From Pseudarthrobacter sp. NBSH8 (GTDB lineage: Bacteria; Actinomycetota; Actinomycetes; Actinomycetales; Micrococcaceae): a DNA stretch of 64,000 nucleotides. This document shows positions 7,295 to 16,751 of this stretch, one piece after another. Below the pieces are notes generated by a model, which was not told the DNA's origin, ran no database searches, and saw only the letters and a program-made list of their open reading frames with translations. Position 1 is the stretch's first letter. Every line of letters begins with the position of its first letter. Location: positions 806,001 to 870,000 of the forward strand of contig NZ_CP043178.1 in NCBI RefSeq assembly GCF_014217545.1, given 5' to 3'. The translations under genes and the position numbers were made by a program.

Positions 7295-8806
7295 ATGTCA
7301 ACGACGACCGTCACCACCACCATCAACCACTTCATCAACGGGGCCGAAACCGCCGGCGTTGGTACCCGCACCCAGCCCGTCTACAACCCCGCCACCGGCG
7401 CCGTCTCGGCGGAGCTGCGGCTGGCCAACCGTGCGGACCTGGACAACACCGTCGCCGCCGCCCGCGCCGCCGCCGACACCTGGGGCGACATCTCCCTGGC
7501 CAAGCGCACCAATGTGCTGTTCAAGTTCCGTGAACTCGTCGCGGCACACGTCGACGATCTCGCCGAACTGATCACCGCCGAGCACGGCAAGGTCCTCTCC
7601 GACGCCAAGGGCGAGATCGGCCGCGGCCTCGAAGTCATCGAGTTCGCCTGCGGCATCCCCACCCTCCTCAAGGGCGACTACTCGGACCAGGTCTCCACCG
7701 GCATCGACGTCTTCTCCTTCCGCGAGCCGCTCGGCGTGGTGGCCGGGATCACCCCGTTCAACTTCCCCGTGATGGTGCCGCTGTGGATGGCCCCGATGGC
7801 CATCGCCGCCGGCAATGCCTTCATCCTCAAGCCCTCCGAGCGTGACCCGTCCGCCTCGATGCTGTTGGCCAAGCTGTGGAAGCAGGCCGGCCTGCCCGAC
7901 GGCGTGTTCCAGGTCCTGCACGGCGACAAGGAAACCGTGGAGGGGCTCCTGACCCACCCGGACGTGGACGGCATCTCGTTCGTCGGCTCCACTCCGATCG
8001 CCCAGTACGTCCACGAGACCGCCACCAAGCACGGCAAGCGCGTCCAGGCCCTGGGCGGCGCGAAGAACCACGCGATCATCATGCCCGATGCCGACCTGGA
8101 CAACGCGGCGGACCACCTCGCCGCCGCCGCCTTCGGTTCCGCCGGCGAACGCTGCATGGCCATCTCCGTGGCCGTCGCCGTCGGGGACGCCGCGGACCTG
8201 ATCGTCAAGAAGGTCGAAGAGCGCGCTCTCGCCGTCAAGGTCAACAACGGCACCGCGCCCGACGCCGAAATGGGCCCCGTGATCACGCCCGCCTCCAAGG
8301 AACGGATCGTGAAGATCGTCACCGAGGCCGAAGCCGCCGGCGCGGCCATGGTGGTGGACGGCCGCGACCTGGTTGTCCCCGGCCACGAGCAAGGCTTCTG
8401 GGTCGGCCCCACGGTCATCGACCACGTCAAGACCGAAATGACCGCCTACACCGAGGAAATCTTCGGACCGGTCCTCGTGGTGGTCCGCGTCGATGACCTG
8501 GACGCAGGCATCGCCCTGATCAATGCCAACCCCTACGGCAACGGCACCGCGATCTTCACCTCCTCCGGTGCCAACGCCCGCAAGTTCCAGCGTTCGGTGA
8601 CCGTGGGCATGATCGGCATCAACGTGCCGCTGCCCGTGCCGGTGGCCTACCACTCCTTCGGCGGCTGGAAGGCCTCGCTGTTCGGTGACAAGCACATCTA
8701 CGGCCCCGAAGGCGTCTCCTTCTACACCCGCGGCAAGGTTGTGACCTCGCGCTGGCCCGAGCCCACCCATGCCTCGGGTGCCTCGTACAACTTCCCCTCC
8801 AACTAA
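7295..8806 (+). CDS. iolA: Methylmalonate/malonate-semialdehyde dehydrogenase (CoA-acylating)
   Basis: 503 aa, the MmsA/IolA length. It oxidises malonate semialdehyde to acetyl-CoA and CO2 with NAD+ and CoA, the last step of inositol catabolism; the family also acts on methylmalonate semialdehyde. The aldehyde dehydrogenase fold is clear: GITPFNFPVMVPLWM, the NAD loop FVGSTPIAQYVHETA, and catalytic Cys287 in GSAGERCMAIS. The ATG at 7295 follows GAAGGAAG. The distance from iolD is 35 nt. Confidence 0.96.
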   Translation: MSTTTVTTTINHFINGAETAGVGTRTQPVYNPATGAVSAELRLANRADLDNTVAAARAAADTWGDISLAKRTNVLFKFRELVAAHVDDLAELITAEHGKVLSDAKGEIGRGLEVIEFACGIPTLLKGDYSDQVSTGIDVFSFREPLGVVAGITPFNFPVMVPLWMAPMAIAAGNAFILKPSERDPSASMLLAKLWKQAGLPDGVFQVLHGDKETVEGLLTHPDVDGISFVGSTPIAQYVHETATKHGKRVQALGGAKNHAIIMPDADLDNAADHLAAAAFGSAGERCMAISVAVAVGDAADLIVKKVEERALAVKVNNGTAPDAEMGPVITPASKERIVKIVTEAEAAGAAMVVDGRDLVVPGHEQGFWVGPTVIDHVKTEMTAYTEEIFGPVLVVVRVDDLDAGIALINANPYGNGTAIFTSSGANARKFQRSVTVGMIGINVPLPVPVAYHSFGGWKASLFGDKHIYGPEGVSFYTRGKVVTSRWPEPTHASGASYNFPSN

Positions 8807-8843
8807 CCGCTGCTGCCGGGACAACAAGAAAGACGACGCCGTC

Positions 8844-9761
8844 ATGACTGAAATAGAGAACAAGCTGATCATCGGCACCGCGCCTGACTCCTGGGGTGTC
8901 TGGTTCGCGGATGATCCGCAACAAACCCCGTGGGAACGGTTCCTCGACGAAGTGGCCGAATCCGGCTACAAGTGGATTGAACTTGGCCCCTACGGCTACC
9001 TTCCGTCCGACCCCGCACGGCTCGCCGAGGAGCTCAAGCAGCGCGACCTGAAGGTCACCGCCGGCACCGTGTTTACCGCTTTCCACCGCGGCGGGAGAGA
9101 GTACGACGCCGCGTGGGAACCCGCCCGAAAGGTCGCCGAACTCACCGCTGCGATGGGTGGAGAAAACATCGTTGTCATCCCGGCGATGTGGCGCGACGAT
9201 GTCACTGGCGAGGCGGTCGAAAGCGGCGAACTCAACGACCGTCAGTGGGAGGATCTCTTTGCCGGGCACAACCGAATGGGAAAGACCCTGCTCGAAGAGT
9301 TCGGCCTGAAGCAGCAGTTCCATTCCCACGCCGATTCTCATGTCGGCGCGCAGCAGGACATCGAGACCCTCCTCGCCGCGACCGACCCGGAGTACCTGAA
9401 CCTGTGTCTGGATACCGGTCACGCGGAATACTGCGGGGCCTCCAGCTTGGAACTGATCAAGAATTATCCGGACCGGATCGGCTACCTGCACCTGAAGCAG
9501 ATCAACCCGGAGATCCTGAAGAAGGTCAACGCGGAAAATATGACCTGGGCCGCCGCGAACCTGGCCGGCGTTATGACCGAGCCGCCGAGCGGACTGCCGG
9601 ACCTCCGCGCCGTGATTGAAGCCGTCGAGGCGCTGAACCGGCCCATTTTCGGCATTGTGGAGCAGGATATGTACCCCGTATCCTTCGACGTGCCGATGCC
9701 AATCGCTAAACGCACCCGGAACTACCTGCTCTCCTGCGGCTCCCGCACGGCCGTCAACTAA
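8844..9761 (+). CDS. iolE: Sugar phosphate isomerase/epimerase, probable inosose dehydratase
   Basis: 305 aa xylose-isomerase-like TIM barrel. The N-terminus IIGTAPDSWGVWFADDP and the patch ELGPYGYLPSDP are typical of the actinobacterial protein placed as IolE in iol clusters. Metal-ligand candidates are the Glu of WIELGPYG, the Asp/His of LCLDTGHAEY, and the late VEQDMYP. Expected role: dehydration of 2-keto-myo-inositol to THcHDO. Its position between iolA and iolG supports this, but TIM-barrel epimerase annotation is not substrate-specific, so the exact reaction is inferred. Confidence 0.85.
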   Translation: MTEIENKLIIGTAPDSWGVWFADDPQQTPWERFLDEVAESGYKWIELGPYGYLPSDPARLAEELKQRDLKVTAGTVFTAFHRGGREYDAAWEPARKVAELTAAMGGENIVVIPAMWRDDVTGEAVESGELNDRQWEDLFAGHNRMGKTLLEEFGLKQQFHSHADSHVGAQQDIETLLAATDPEYLNLCLDTGHAEYCGASSLELIKNYPDRIGYLHLKQINPEILKKVNAENMTWAAANLAGVMTEPPSGLPDLRAVIEAVEALNRPIFGIVEQDMYPVSFDVPMPIAKRTRNYLLSCGSRTAVN

Positions 9762-9787
9762 AGCTCACTGAATCAAAGGACAGAATC

Positions 9788-10801
9788 ATGACTGACATTC
9801 TTCGCGTCGCTGTGATCGGCGCCGGCCGGATGGGCGCAGACCACATCCAGCGGCTCAACACCCGCATCCACGGCGCCGAAGTTGCCGCCGTCGTGGACGT
9901 GGACCTCGCCCGCGCCCAGGCCGCCATCGAAGGCATTCCGGGCGCCGTCGCCTTGGCCGACGCCGACGAGGCCCTGAACAACGGGGACGTCAACGCCGTC
10001 CTGATCGCCACCCCCGGCTTCCTGCATGAGGACATCCTGCTGAAGGCCCTCGCCAAGGACATTCCGATCCTTTGCGAAAAGCCGCTCACCCCGGATGTCG
10101 AATCAGCCTGGAAGATCGTTCAGGCAGAGGAAAAGCTGGGCCATAAGCGCATCCAGGTGGGCTTCATGCGCCGCTTCGACGCCGAATACGCGGCCCTGGG
10201 CCGGCTTATCCATGGCCACGACCTCGGCGAGCTGCTGATGCTCCACCACCAGCACCGCAACCCCACCACCCCGCCGGGCTTCACCAACGAAATGCTGATC
10301 AACGACTCCGTGGTCCACGAATTCGACGCGATCCGGTTCTTCACCGGTGAGGAAATCACCTCCGTCCAGGTCCGGCTCGGCAAGGCCACCCGGAACGCCC
10401 CGGCCGGCCAGCACGACCCCCAGCACGTGTTGCTCGAGACCGAGACGGGGGTCCTGGCCGACGTGGAGATCTTCGTCAACGCCAAGTTCGGCTACGAGGT
10501 GGCCACCCAGGCCTCCTTCGAGGATGGGATCGTGAACATCGGCGGCGACAAGGGCCTGTATACCCGCAGCGCCGGCCACTGGGGCGGCAACGTAACCCCC
10601 GGCTTCGAAGAGCGTTTCGGCGCGGCGTACGACGTCGAAATCCAGTCCTGGGTGGACGCGGCGCTCCGTGGCGAAATCGGCGGACCTACCGCCTGGGACG
10701 GCTACGCTACCGCCGCCTGCTGCGAAGCCGGCGTCGAGGCCCAGAAGTCGGGCGAAAAGGTCAAGGTCCGGCTGAACACCAAGCCGGACCTCTACAGCTA
10801 A
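9788..10801 (+). CDS. iolG: Inositol 2-dehydrogenase
   Basis: 337 aa Gfo/Idh/MocA oxidoreductase. It oxidises myo-inositol to 2-keto-myo-inositol with NAD+. The Rossmann motif is VAVIGAGRMGADH. The catalytic residues line up one position after those of Bacillus subtilis IDH: Lys98 in CEKP, Asp173, His177 and Asp180 in NDSVVHEFD. It is the best match for a true myo-inositol dehydrogenase among the five paralogues in the window because the whole Lys/Asp/His set is intact. RBS AAAGGA precedes the ATG. Confidence 0.94.
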   Translation: MTDILRVAVIGAGRMGADHIQRLNTRIHGAEVAAVVDVDLARAQAAIEGIPGAVALADADEALNNGDVNAVLIATPGFLHEDILLKALAKDIPILCEKPLTPDVESAWKIVQAEEKLGHKRIQVGFMRRFDAEYAALGRLIHGHDLGELLMLHHQHRNPTTPPGFTNEMLINDSVVHEFDAIRFFTGEEITSVQVRLGKATRNAPAGQHDPQHVLLETETGVLADVEIFVNAKFGYEVATQASFEDGIVNIGGDKGLYTRSAGHWGGNVTPGFEERFGAAYDVEIQSWVDAALRGEIGGPTAWDGYATAACCEAGVEAQKSGEKVKVRLNTKPDLYS

Positions 10802-10820
10802 CAGCCCCGCCCGCTCCCGT

Positions 10821-10881
10821 AGTTTTTGTCCAGATAATGCGGCTTTGAGATCCTTCTCGGCGCATTATCTGGACAAAAACT
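10821..10881. repeat. Intergenic palindrome, AGTTTTTGTCCAG family, copy 2
   Basis: A 21-bp perfect stem (10821-10841 with 10861-10881) encloses a 19-nt loop. The arm is AGTTTTTGTCCAGATAATGC, identical to copy 1 at 1007-1071 except G to A at one position, matched by C to T in the opposite arm. Unlike copy 1 it lies between two genes of the same direction, iolG and iolH, 33 nt before the iolH start. Confidence 0.85.
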
Positions 10882-10914
10882 CTAGATCAATGACGCATTT
10901 ACCAAGGAGTGACC

Positions 10915-11790
10915 ATGAAAATCGCCCTGGATCCCACCCCGTTCCACCACAGCCACAGCCTGCTGGAATTTCCGCACATCGCCGCCGATCTCGGTTACAA
11001 GTACCTGCAGCTGACCCCGCACGCGGACATGATCCCGTTCTACAACCACCCCAAAGCCGACGACGAGCTCGTGGCTCAGATGAACAAGGCATGCAAGGAC
11101 GCCGGCGTCGAAATCGCGTCCATCCTGCCGGTTCTGCGCTGGTCCGGCCCGGACGAGGACGCCCGCGAGGCGGCGGTCCGCTACTGGAAGCGCGCCATCC
11201 AAATTGCCGTGGACCTGGGCGTCAGCACCATGAACACTGAATTCAGCGGCCGCCCCGAAAAGGCCGAAGAGTCAGAGCGCGCCTTCTACCGCTCCATGGA
11301 AGAGCTGCTGCCGATCATCGAGCGTGAAGGCCTGGACATCCTGATCGATCCGCACCCGGACGACTTCGTCGAAGACGGCCTGGCCGCCATCCGCGTCATC
11401 CGCGGCATCAACTCGCCCAACATCGGGATGGTCTACGTCGCCTCGCACTCGTTCCACATGGGCAACAAGCCCTTGGAGATCATGCGGGCCGCCGGGGACA
11501 GGCTGCGCCTGGTCCACGTCTCGGACACCATGGACCACCACGCCTCCCACGGCCTGCGCTACATCACCAACCCGCCCGGAAATGCCGTGCGTGTGCACCA
11601 GCACCTGAAGATCGGCGACGGCGACGTCAACTGGGACGAGTTCTTCGGCGGGCTCAAGGAAATCGGCTTCCTGGATAAGGACAACACCGTTATGGTGTCC
11701 AGCGTCTTCGCCGAAGATGACAACGCAAAGGACGTGTCGCGCTACCAACTGGCGACCATGAAGGAGCATATCCAGAAGGCGAGCGTATGA
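10915..11790 (+). CDS. iolH: IolH-like TIM-barrel sugar isomerase/epimerase
   Basis: 291 aa from the ATG at 10915, 5 nt after AAGGAG. Xylose-isomerase-like TIM barrel beginning MKIALDPTPFHHSHSLLEFP, a start I associate with corynebacterial IolH. Candidate metal ligands are in LIDPHPDDF, YVASHSFHMG and VSDTMDHHASHG. The biochemical step is not established for the family; an epimerase or isomerase acting on inositol-derived ketoses is the usual proposal. It is coupled to the downstream porter by a 4-nt ATGA overlap. The palindrome upstream separates it from iolG. Confidence 0.82.
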   Translation: MKIALDPTPFHHSHSLLEFPHIAADLGYKYLQLTPHADMIPFYNHPKADDELVAQMNKACKDAGVEIASILPVLRWSGPDEDAREAAVRYWKRAIQIAVDLGVSTMNTEFSGRPEKAEESERAFYRSMEELLPIIEREGLDILIDPHPDDFVEDGLAAIRVIRGINSPNIGMVYVASHSFHMGNKPLEIMRAAGDRLRLVHVSDTMDHHASHGLRYITNPPGNAVRVHQHLKIGDGDVNWDEFFGGLKEIGFLDKDNTVMVSSVFAEDDNAKDVSRYQLATMKEHIQKASV

Positions 11791-13226
11791 CGGCGCCGGG
11801 GGCCTCACCGGCCGTGGCCCGGAAACCGACCGTCAATCACAAACGCGCACTGCGGACGGTCACCATTATTTCGACATTCGGGGGCCTGCTGTTCGGCTAC
11901 GATACCGGTGTCATCAACGGGGCGCTGCCCTACATGCAGGAAGATCTGGGGCTGACGCCTCTGACCGAAGGCCTGGTGACGTCCTCGCTCCTGTTCGGTG
12001 CCGCCTTTGGTGCACTGTTCGGCGGCCGCCTCGCAGACCGCAACGGGCGCCGGAAGATGATCATGGTTCTGGCCATCATCTTCCTGATCGGAACGCTGGC
12101 TTGCACGTTCGCGCCAAGCACCGGGTTCATGATTGCAGCACGCTTCGTGTTGGGTCTGGCCGTGGGCGGTGCGTCCGTGACTGTCCCTGTCTACCTGGCT
12201 GAAGTTTCACCCAGCGCACTGCGCGGGCGCATCGTCACGCAGAACGAGTTGATGATCGTCACCGGGCAGTTGCTGGCCTTCATCTTCAACGCGTATCTCG
12301 GCAACACCTTTGGTGAGGCCGGTGGAATCTGGCGGTGGATGCTTGTCATCGCCACCTTGCCCGCGATCGCGCTGTGGGTCGGGATGAACTTCATGCCGGA
12401 AAGCCCCCGCTGGCTGGCCTCCATGGGAAGTTTCGGCGAAACCCTCAGCGTGCTGCAGCGAATTCGGTCCCAGACGGAGGCCCGTGCCGAGTTCGAAGAA
12501 GTCAAAGCGATGGCCGTTGAGGACTACAAGTCCAAGATGGGTTCCTGGCAGGACCTCGGAATTCCCTGGCTCCGCCGGATTTTCGTCGTCGGCATCGGGT
12601 TGGCTGTCATCCAACAGATCACGGGCGTCAACTCGATCATGTACTACGGAACCCAGATTTTGGCCGATTCCGGTTTTGGCCGGGAGGCCGCATTGACCGC
12701 CAACATCGCCAACGGCGTTATTTCCGTGCTGGCAACTTTCGTGGGGATCTGGCTGCTTGGCAAGGTGGGCCGCCGAAAGATGCTTATCACCGGCCAGATC
12801 GGTACAACGGCCGCCCTGCTGCTGATCGGCTTCTTCTCGCTGGTCCTGCCCGAAGGTATAGGCCGCGGCTTCGTGATTCTGGCTTTGACCGTCACCTTCC
12901 TGGCCTTCCAGCAGGGTGCCATTTCGCCGGTCACCTGGCTCATGTTGTCCGAAATCTTCCCGCTGAAGATCCGTGGTCTCGGGATGGGAGCGTCGGCATT
13001 CATATTGTGGATCGTGAACTTCCTGGTGGGCTTCGGCTTCCCGCAGCTACTCGCCGCTATCGGCCTGTCCAGCACATTCTTCGTGTTCGCGGTGCTGGGG
13101 GTGGGCGCCATCGCGTTTGCTGCCAAGTACGTCCCGGAGACCAAGGATAAGAGTTTGGAAGACGTGGAGCACTACTTCAAGCACGTTGCCGGCACTAAAG
13201 CCCTGGCTGGCAGCCCGGCCCCCTGA
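11787..13226 (+). CDS. iolT: MFS sugar porter, probable myo-inositol:H+ symporter
   Basis: 479 aa with 12 predicted membrane helices. Sugar-porter family signatures are present: GLLFGYDTGVINGAL in helix 1, GGRLADRNGRRKM between helices 2 and 3, VPVYLAEVSP in helix 4, PESPRWL after helix 6, QQITGVNSIMYYG in helix 7, and PETKDKSLE at the C-terminus. Placement inside the iol operon, overlapping iolH by 4 nt, suggests inositol uptake as for IolT1/IolT2 of C. glutamicum. A clear hairpin terminator follows 18 nt after the stop, ending the first iol operon. Confidence 0.92.
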   Translation: MTAPGASPAVARKPTVNHKRALRTVTIISTFGGLLFGYDTGVINGALPYMQEDLGLTPLTEGLVTSSLLFGAAFGALFGGRLADRNGRRKMIMVLAIIFLIGTLACTFAPSTGFMIAARFVLGLAVGGASVTVPVYLAEVSPSALRGRIVTQNELMIVTGQLLAFIFNAYLGNTFGEAGGIWRWMLVIATLPAIALWVGMNFMPESPRWLASMGSFGETLSVLQRIRSQTEARAEFEEVKAMAVEDYKSKMGSWQDLGIPWLRRIFVVGIGLAVIQQITGVNSIMYYGTQILADSGFGREAALTANIANGVISVLATFVGIWLLGKVGRRKMLITGQIGTTAALLLIGFFSLVLPEGIGRGFVILALTVTFLAFQQGAISPVTWLMLSEIFPLKIRGLGMGASAFILWIVNFLVGFGFPQLLAAIGLSSTFFVFAVLGVGAIAFAAKYVPETKDKSLEDVEHYFKHVAGTKALAGSPAP

Positions 13227-13244
13227 CCTGCCCTGCTGGCGCAG

Positions 13245-13275
13245 AAGCCCCTTTGAGCCGCTCGAAGGGGCTTTT
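13245..13275 (+). terminator. Rho-independent terminator after iolT
   Basis: Stem AAGCCCCTT (13245-13253) pairs with AAGGGGCTT (13265-13273), loop of 11 nt, followed by TT then G. It separates the iolC-iolT operon from the ABC importer operon, whose own operator and promoter follow. The remaining 13276-13450 has no gene that I can support. Confidence 0.8.
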
Positions 13276-13455
13276 GCGTGCCCGGCGTCAGGCGCGGGCG
13301 TGCAGCCGGGGAAAGGCGCCCCTGAGGGGCCAGTCCGGGCACCCTCACCCCTGACGTGGCACTCTCCAGCGGCGGGCGCGGCGGAGCCAGCTTGGTCGAA
13401 GCCGACGCCGAGATTTACAGTCACCCACTGGTTGTTTTACGTAAAAACATCCTAA

Positions 13456-13499
13456 TGTCAGGACAAACTATTGACTTATGTGAATTGAGTCACCATGAT
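13456..13499 (+). promoter_or_regulatory. IolR-type operator and promoter for the sugar ABC importer
   Basis: TGTCAGGACA (13456-13465), identical to the tautomerase site, lies directly upstream of TTGACT (13471-13476), 17 nt, CATGAT (13494-13499). The operator is followed by AAACTA at both sites. The gene start is 66 nt downstream of the -10. This sits at the end of the 339-bp gap between iolT and the binding protein gene. Confidence 0.6.
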
Positions 13500-13565
13500 C
13501 GTTGTAGAAGGCCGACTGACTGGCGCAGCGAAGCGCCGAGGGGCCCGGATCAAAGGAGATAACTC

Positions 13566-14561
13566 GTGACGAAGTTTTCGTGGCGTAAGGCGGCCCTCGT
13601 GGCCTCTGTGGTGCCCATGCTGGCCCTGAGCGCGTGTTCAAGCAGTGGCGGCAAGGCTCCCGAGGCCGCCGGGGGCGGCGCCGCAGGCCAGGCTGTGTCC
13701 ACGCCGAAGCTGAAGATCGCATTGATCACGCACGCGGCCCCGGGGGATACCTTCTGGGACATCGTGCGCAAGGGAGCCGAGGAGGCCTCGGCGAAGGACA
13801 ACGTGGAGCTGCTTTACACGTCCGATCCTGAGGGCGGCCGGCAAGCCCAGCTGATCGAGCAGGCCATCAACCAGAACGTCGACGGCATAGCAGTGACCCT
13901 GGCCAAGCCCGATGCGCTTAAGGGCGCCCTGCAGAAGGCCACGGAAGCCGGCATCCCCGTAGTCAGCCTCAATGCCGGCGAATCGGTTTCGGCACAGCTC
14001 GGTGCCTTTACGCACTTCGGCTCGAATGAAAAGCTGGCCGGTGCAGCTGTTGGCGACAAGCTCCAGAGCGAGGGTTTGTCCCACCCCATCTGCGTCATTC
14101 AGGAACAGGGCCACGTTGGCCTTGAAGCCCGGTGCGCCGGCGTCAAGGACAAGCTGACCGCAACGGAAATCCTCTATGTCGCCGGCACCGACATGACCCA
14201 GGTGTCCTCCACCGTGACCGCCAAGCTGCAGGCCACCGCGGACGCTGACTCGATCGTCGGCCTGGGCGCCCCCTTCACACTCACCATCCTGAAGGCCGTC
14301 AACTCGGCCGGCAGCAAGGCCAAGGTGGCCTCCTTCGACATGAACGCCGAGCTTGCCCAGAAGATCGCCGACGGCGAGATCCTCTTCACCGTGGATCAGC
14401 AGCCGTGGCTGCAGGGGTACGGGGCGATTGATGCGATCTGGCAGAACAAGCGTGGCGGGTTCGAGATCGGCGGCGGCCAGCCGGTACTGACCGGCCCGTC
14501 CATCGTCGGCAAGGCCGCAGCGGCTGACGCACTCAAATTCGCCAAAGAAGGCATCCGCTAA
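13566..14561 (+). CDS. Sugar ABC transporter substrate-binding lipoprotein
   Basis: 331 aa from a GTG with AAAGGAG 7 nt upstream. The signal peptide ends in the lipobox LSAC with Cys24 as the lipidated residue. The mature protein is a periplasmic-binding-protein-like domain of the ribose/galactose class (Peripla_BP_4), starting KIALITHAAPGDTFWDIV. Followed by a permease and an ATPase, it forms a CUT2-type importer. Operator content and location suggest import of an inositol isomer or derivative; the ligand cannot be read from the sequence. Confidence 0.93.
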   Translation: MTKFSWRKAALVASVVPMLALSACSSSGGKAPEAAGGGAAGQAVSTPKLKIALITHAAPGDTFWDIVRKGAEEASAKDNVELLYTSDPEGGRQAQLIEQAINQNVDGIAVTLAKPDALKGALQKATEAGIPVVSLNAGESVSAQLGAFTHFGSNEKLAGAAVGDKLQSEGLSHPICVIQEQGHVGLEARCAGVKDKLTATEILYVAGTDMTQVSSTVTAKLQATADADSIVGLGAPFTLTILKAVNSAGSKAKVASFDMNAELAQKIADGEILFTVDQQPWLQGYGAIDAIWQNKRGGFEIGGGQPVLTGPSIVGKAAAADALKFAKEGIR

Positions 14562-14572
14562 GGATCCTTTGA

Positions 14573-14609
14573 GCCGGGTTCCGGGCCCTTGCGGGGCCCG
14601 GAACCCGGC
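14573..14609 (+). promoter_or_regulatory. Strong hairpin between binding-protein and permease genes
   Basis: A 16-bp perfect GC-rich stem (14573-14588 with 14594-14609) has a 5-nt loop and no T-tract. It lies 12 nt after the binding-protein stop and 20 nt before the permease start. By analogy with other binding-protein operons, such a hairpin protects the upstream mRNA from 3' decay and lowers permease expression. That role is inferred. Confidence 0.7.
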
Positions 14610-14628
14610 CCGGAGTAGGAGAAGCACC

Positions 14629-15693
14629 ATGACCCAGACCATTTCCAAGACACCGCCGTCGAAGACACCGCCGCCGGTCACTGATGAACGTGTCGGCAAA
14701 CGCAATCCGCTACAGAAGCTCCTGGGCCGCCCGGAAGTCGGCGCCCTGGTCGGGGCGATCGTGCTGTTCGTGTTTTTCGCCTCGGTCTCCCAGACCTTCA
14801 TCCAGCCCAACGCGTTCGCGACCGTGCTCTACGGCAGCTCCACGATCGGGATCATGGCCGTCGGGGTATCGCTGTTGATGATCGGCGGGGAATTCGATCT
14901 CTCCACCGGTGTCGCGGTGATCTCGTCCGCGCTGACCGCATCAATGTTTTCCTGGTACTTCGCCACGAACGTCTGGGTCGGCGTGGCCCTGGCACTGGTG
15001 GTGTCCCTGGCGATCGGGCTGATCAACGGCCTGATCCTGATGAAGACCAAACTCCCGTCCTTCATCGTGACCCTGGCATCGTTCCTGATGCTGACCGGCC
15101 TGAACCTGGGCCTGACCCGGCTGATCGGCGGATCCGTGTCCTCCCCGTCGATCTCGGACATGGACGGCTTCGCGTCCGCGAAGGCCGTATTCGCCTCCTC
15201 CGTCCCGATCGGGGACGTGGACGTGAAAATCACCGTGTTCATCTGGATCGGCCTGGTTGCGGTCGCGTCCTGGATCCTGCTGAGGACCAAGGTCGGGAAC
15301 TGGATCTTCGCCGTCGGCGGCGACGCGAACGCCGCCCGTGCCGTCGGCGTCCCGGTCAACAAAACCAAAATCGGTTTGTTCATGGCTGTCGGGTTCTGCG
15401 GCTGGATCCTGGGCATGCACAACCTCTTCGCGTTCGACTCCGTCCAGTCCGGGGAAGGCATCGGCAACGAGTTCCTCTACATCATCGCCGCGGTCATCGG
15501 TGGCTGCCTCCTGACCGGCGGCTACGGGTCCGCGGTGGGCGGCGCGATCGGCGCGTTCATCTTCGGCATGGCCAACAAGGGCATCGTCTACGCCCAGTGG
15601 AACCCGGACTGGTTCAAGTTCTTCCTGGGCCTGATGCTGCTGCTGGCCACCATCGTCAACCTCATCGTCAAGCGCCGCGCGGAACTCAAGTAA
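14629..15693 (+). CDS. CUT2-type sugar ABC transporter permease
   Basis: 354 aa inner-membrane permease of the RbsC/XylH type (BPD_transp_2), with about 8-10 hydrophobic segments between residues 40 and 345. Typical patches are [17 protein letters not shown] in the second-third helix region and the late glycine-rich [20 protein letters not shown]. The N-terminal 30 residues are a Pro/Lys/Thr-rich cytoplasmic lead. The ATG at 14629 follows AGGAG. The ATPase gene begins 14 nt after its stop. Confidence 0.93.
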   Translation: MTQTISKTPPSKTPPPVTDERVGKRNPLQKLLGRPEVGALVGAIVLFVFFASVSQTFIQPNAFATVLYGSSTIGIMAVGVSLLMIGGEFDLSTGVAVISSALTASMFSWYFATNVWVGVALALVVSLAIGLINGLILMKTKLPSFIVTLASFLMLTGLNLGLTRLIGGSVSSPSISDMDGFASAKAVFASSVPIGDVDVKITVFIWIGLVAVASWILLRTKVGNWIFAVGGDANAARAVGVPVNKTKIGLFMAVGFCGWILGMHNLFAFDSVQSGEGIGNEFLYIIAAVIGGCLLTGGYGSAVGGAIGAFIFGMANKGIVYAQWNPDWFKFFLGLMLLLATIVNLIVKRRAELK

Positions 15694-15707
15694 AGGGGCC
15701 CGGGAAA

Positions 15708-16643
15708 ATGAATGCCAAAGAGATCGACCAGCAAACGCTGCTCCAGAACGAAAAAGATCCCCTCACCCACACCCCCGTCCACCTGCTCTCCCTCGAGGCA
15801 GTAGGCAAGCATTACGGCAACATCATCGCCCTGAGCGAGGTCACCATGGCCGTGGACAACGGCCGCGTGACCTGCGTGCTGGGCGACAACGGCGCCGGTA
15901 AGTCCACCCTGATCAAGATCATCGCCGGCCTGCACCAGCACGACGCCGGGGTCCTGAACATCATGGGCGAGGAACGAAAATTCACGTCCCCGCGTGACGC
16001 CCTGGACGCCGGCATTGCCACGGTCTACCAGGATCTCGCGGTGGTGCCGCTGATGCCGATCTGGCGGAACTTCTTCCTCGGCTCGGAGCTGACCAGCGGC
16101 TTTGGCCCGTTCAAGAGCCTGGACGTCGAGAAGATGAAGGAGATCACGCTCCAGGAACTCGCCGAGATGGGCATCGACCTGCGCGATGTGGAGCAGCCCA
16201 TCGGCCAGCTCTCCGGCGGTGAACGCCAGTGTGTGGCGATCGCCCGGGCCGTGTACTTCGGCGCGAAGGTCCTGATTCTGGATGAGCCGACGGCGGCGCT
16301 GGGCGTGAAGCAGTCCGGTGTGGTTTTGCGCTACATCCTGCAGGCCCGCGACCGCGGCCTCGGGGTCATCTTCATCACCCACAACCCGCACCACGCCTTC
16401 CCCGTCGGGGACCGGTTCCTGCTGCTCAAACGCGGCAAGTCGATCGGCTACTACGACAAGAAAGACATCACCCTCGACGAACTCACCGCCCAGATGGCCG
16501 GCGGCGCCGAACTCGCCGAACTCGCCCACGAACTCGAACAACTCGGCGGCCACAGCGACATCGTCAAAGAAGTCCAGGCGGAGGTCGCGGACGTGGCCGA
16601 CGTCGCAGATGCCTTCCAGGCAGGCTCCCCAAGACACACCTAA
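15708..16643 (+). CDS. Sugar ABC transporter ATP-binding protein (single domain)
   Basis: 311 aa with one ABC domain, like FrcA, rather than the duplicated RbsA type. Motifs in order: Walker [10 protein letters not shown] (about residue 64), Q-loop VYQDLAVVP, signature [15 protein letters not shown], Walker [13 protein letters not shown], switch His in [10 protein letters not shown]. The C-terminal 45 residues are acidic and helical, with repeated [11 protein letters not shown] and [10 protein letters not shown]. Being single-domain, it should form a homodimer with two permeases. It is the last clearly transport-related gene of the operon. Confidence 0.93.
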   Translation: MNAKEIDQQTLLQNEKDPLTHTPVHLLSLEAVGKHYGNIIALSEVTMAVDNGRVTCVLGDNGAGKSTLIKIIAGLHQHDAGVLNIMGEERKFTSPRDALDAGIATVYQDLAVVPLMPIWRNFFLGSELTSGFGPFKSLDVEKMKEITLQELAEMGIDLRDVEQPIGQLSGGERQCVAIARAVYFGAKVLILDEPTAALGVKQSGVVLRYILQARDRGLGVIFITHNPHHAFPVGDRFLLLKRGKSIGYYDKKDITLDELTAQMAGGAELAELAHELEQLGGHSDIVKEVQAEVADVADVADAFQAGSPRHT

Positions 16644-16751
16644 CAGGCGCCGGCCGAAGGGGCCCTCCGGCGGACTGCCGGCGGGGCCCTGCCTTGCCAT
16701 GGGCAGCCATCAAATGACGTGCAGAATCACGATGGACAGGAAAGGACCAAC

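Noticed and set aside
7298..8878. Minus-strand open frame of about 526 codons opposite iolA
   Set aside because: It mirrors the codon pattern of iolA, is rich in Gly/Asp/Val as expected from antisense of GC-rich genes, and has no recognisable domain.
10821..10881. IolR operator within the palindrome before iolH (TCTGGACA)
   Set aside because: Only six bases agree with the operator core, and the same sequence occurs after sucD, where inositol control makes no sense.
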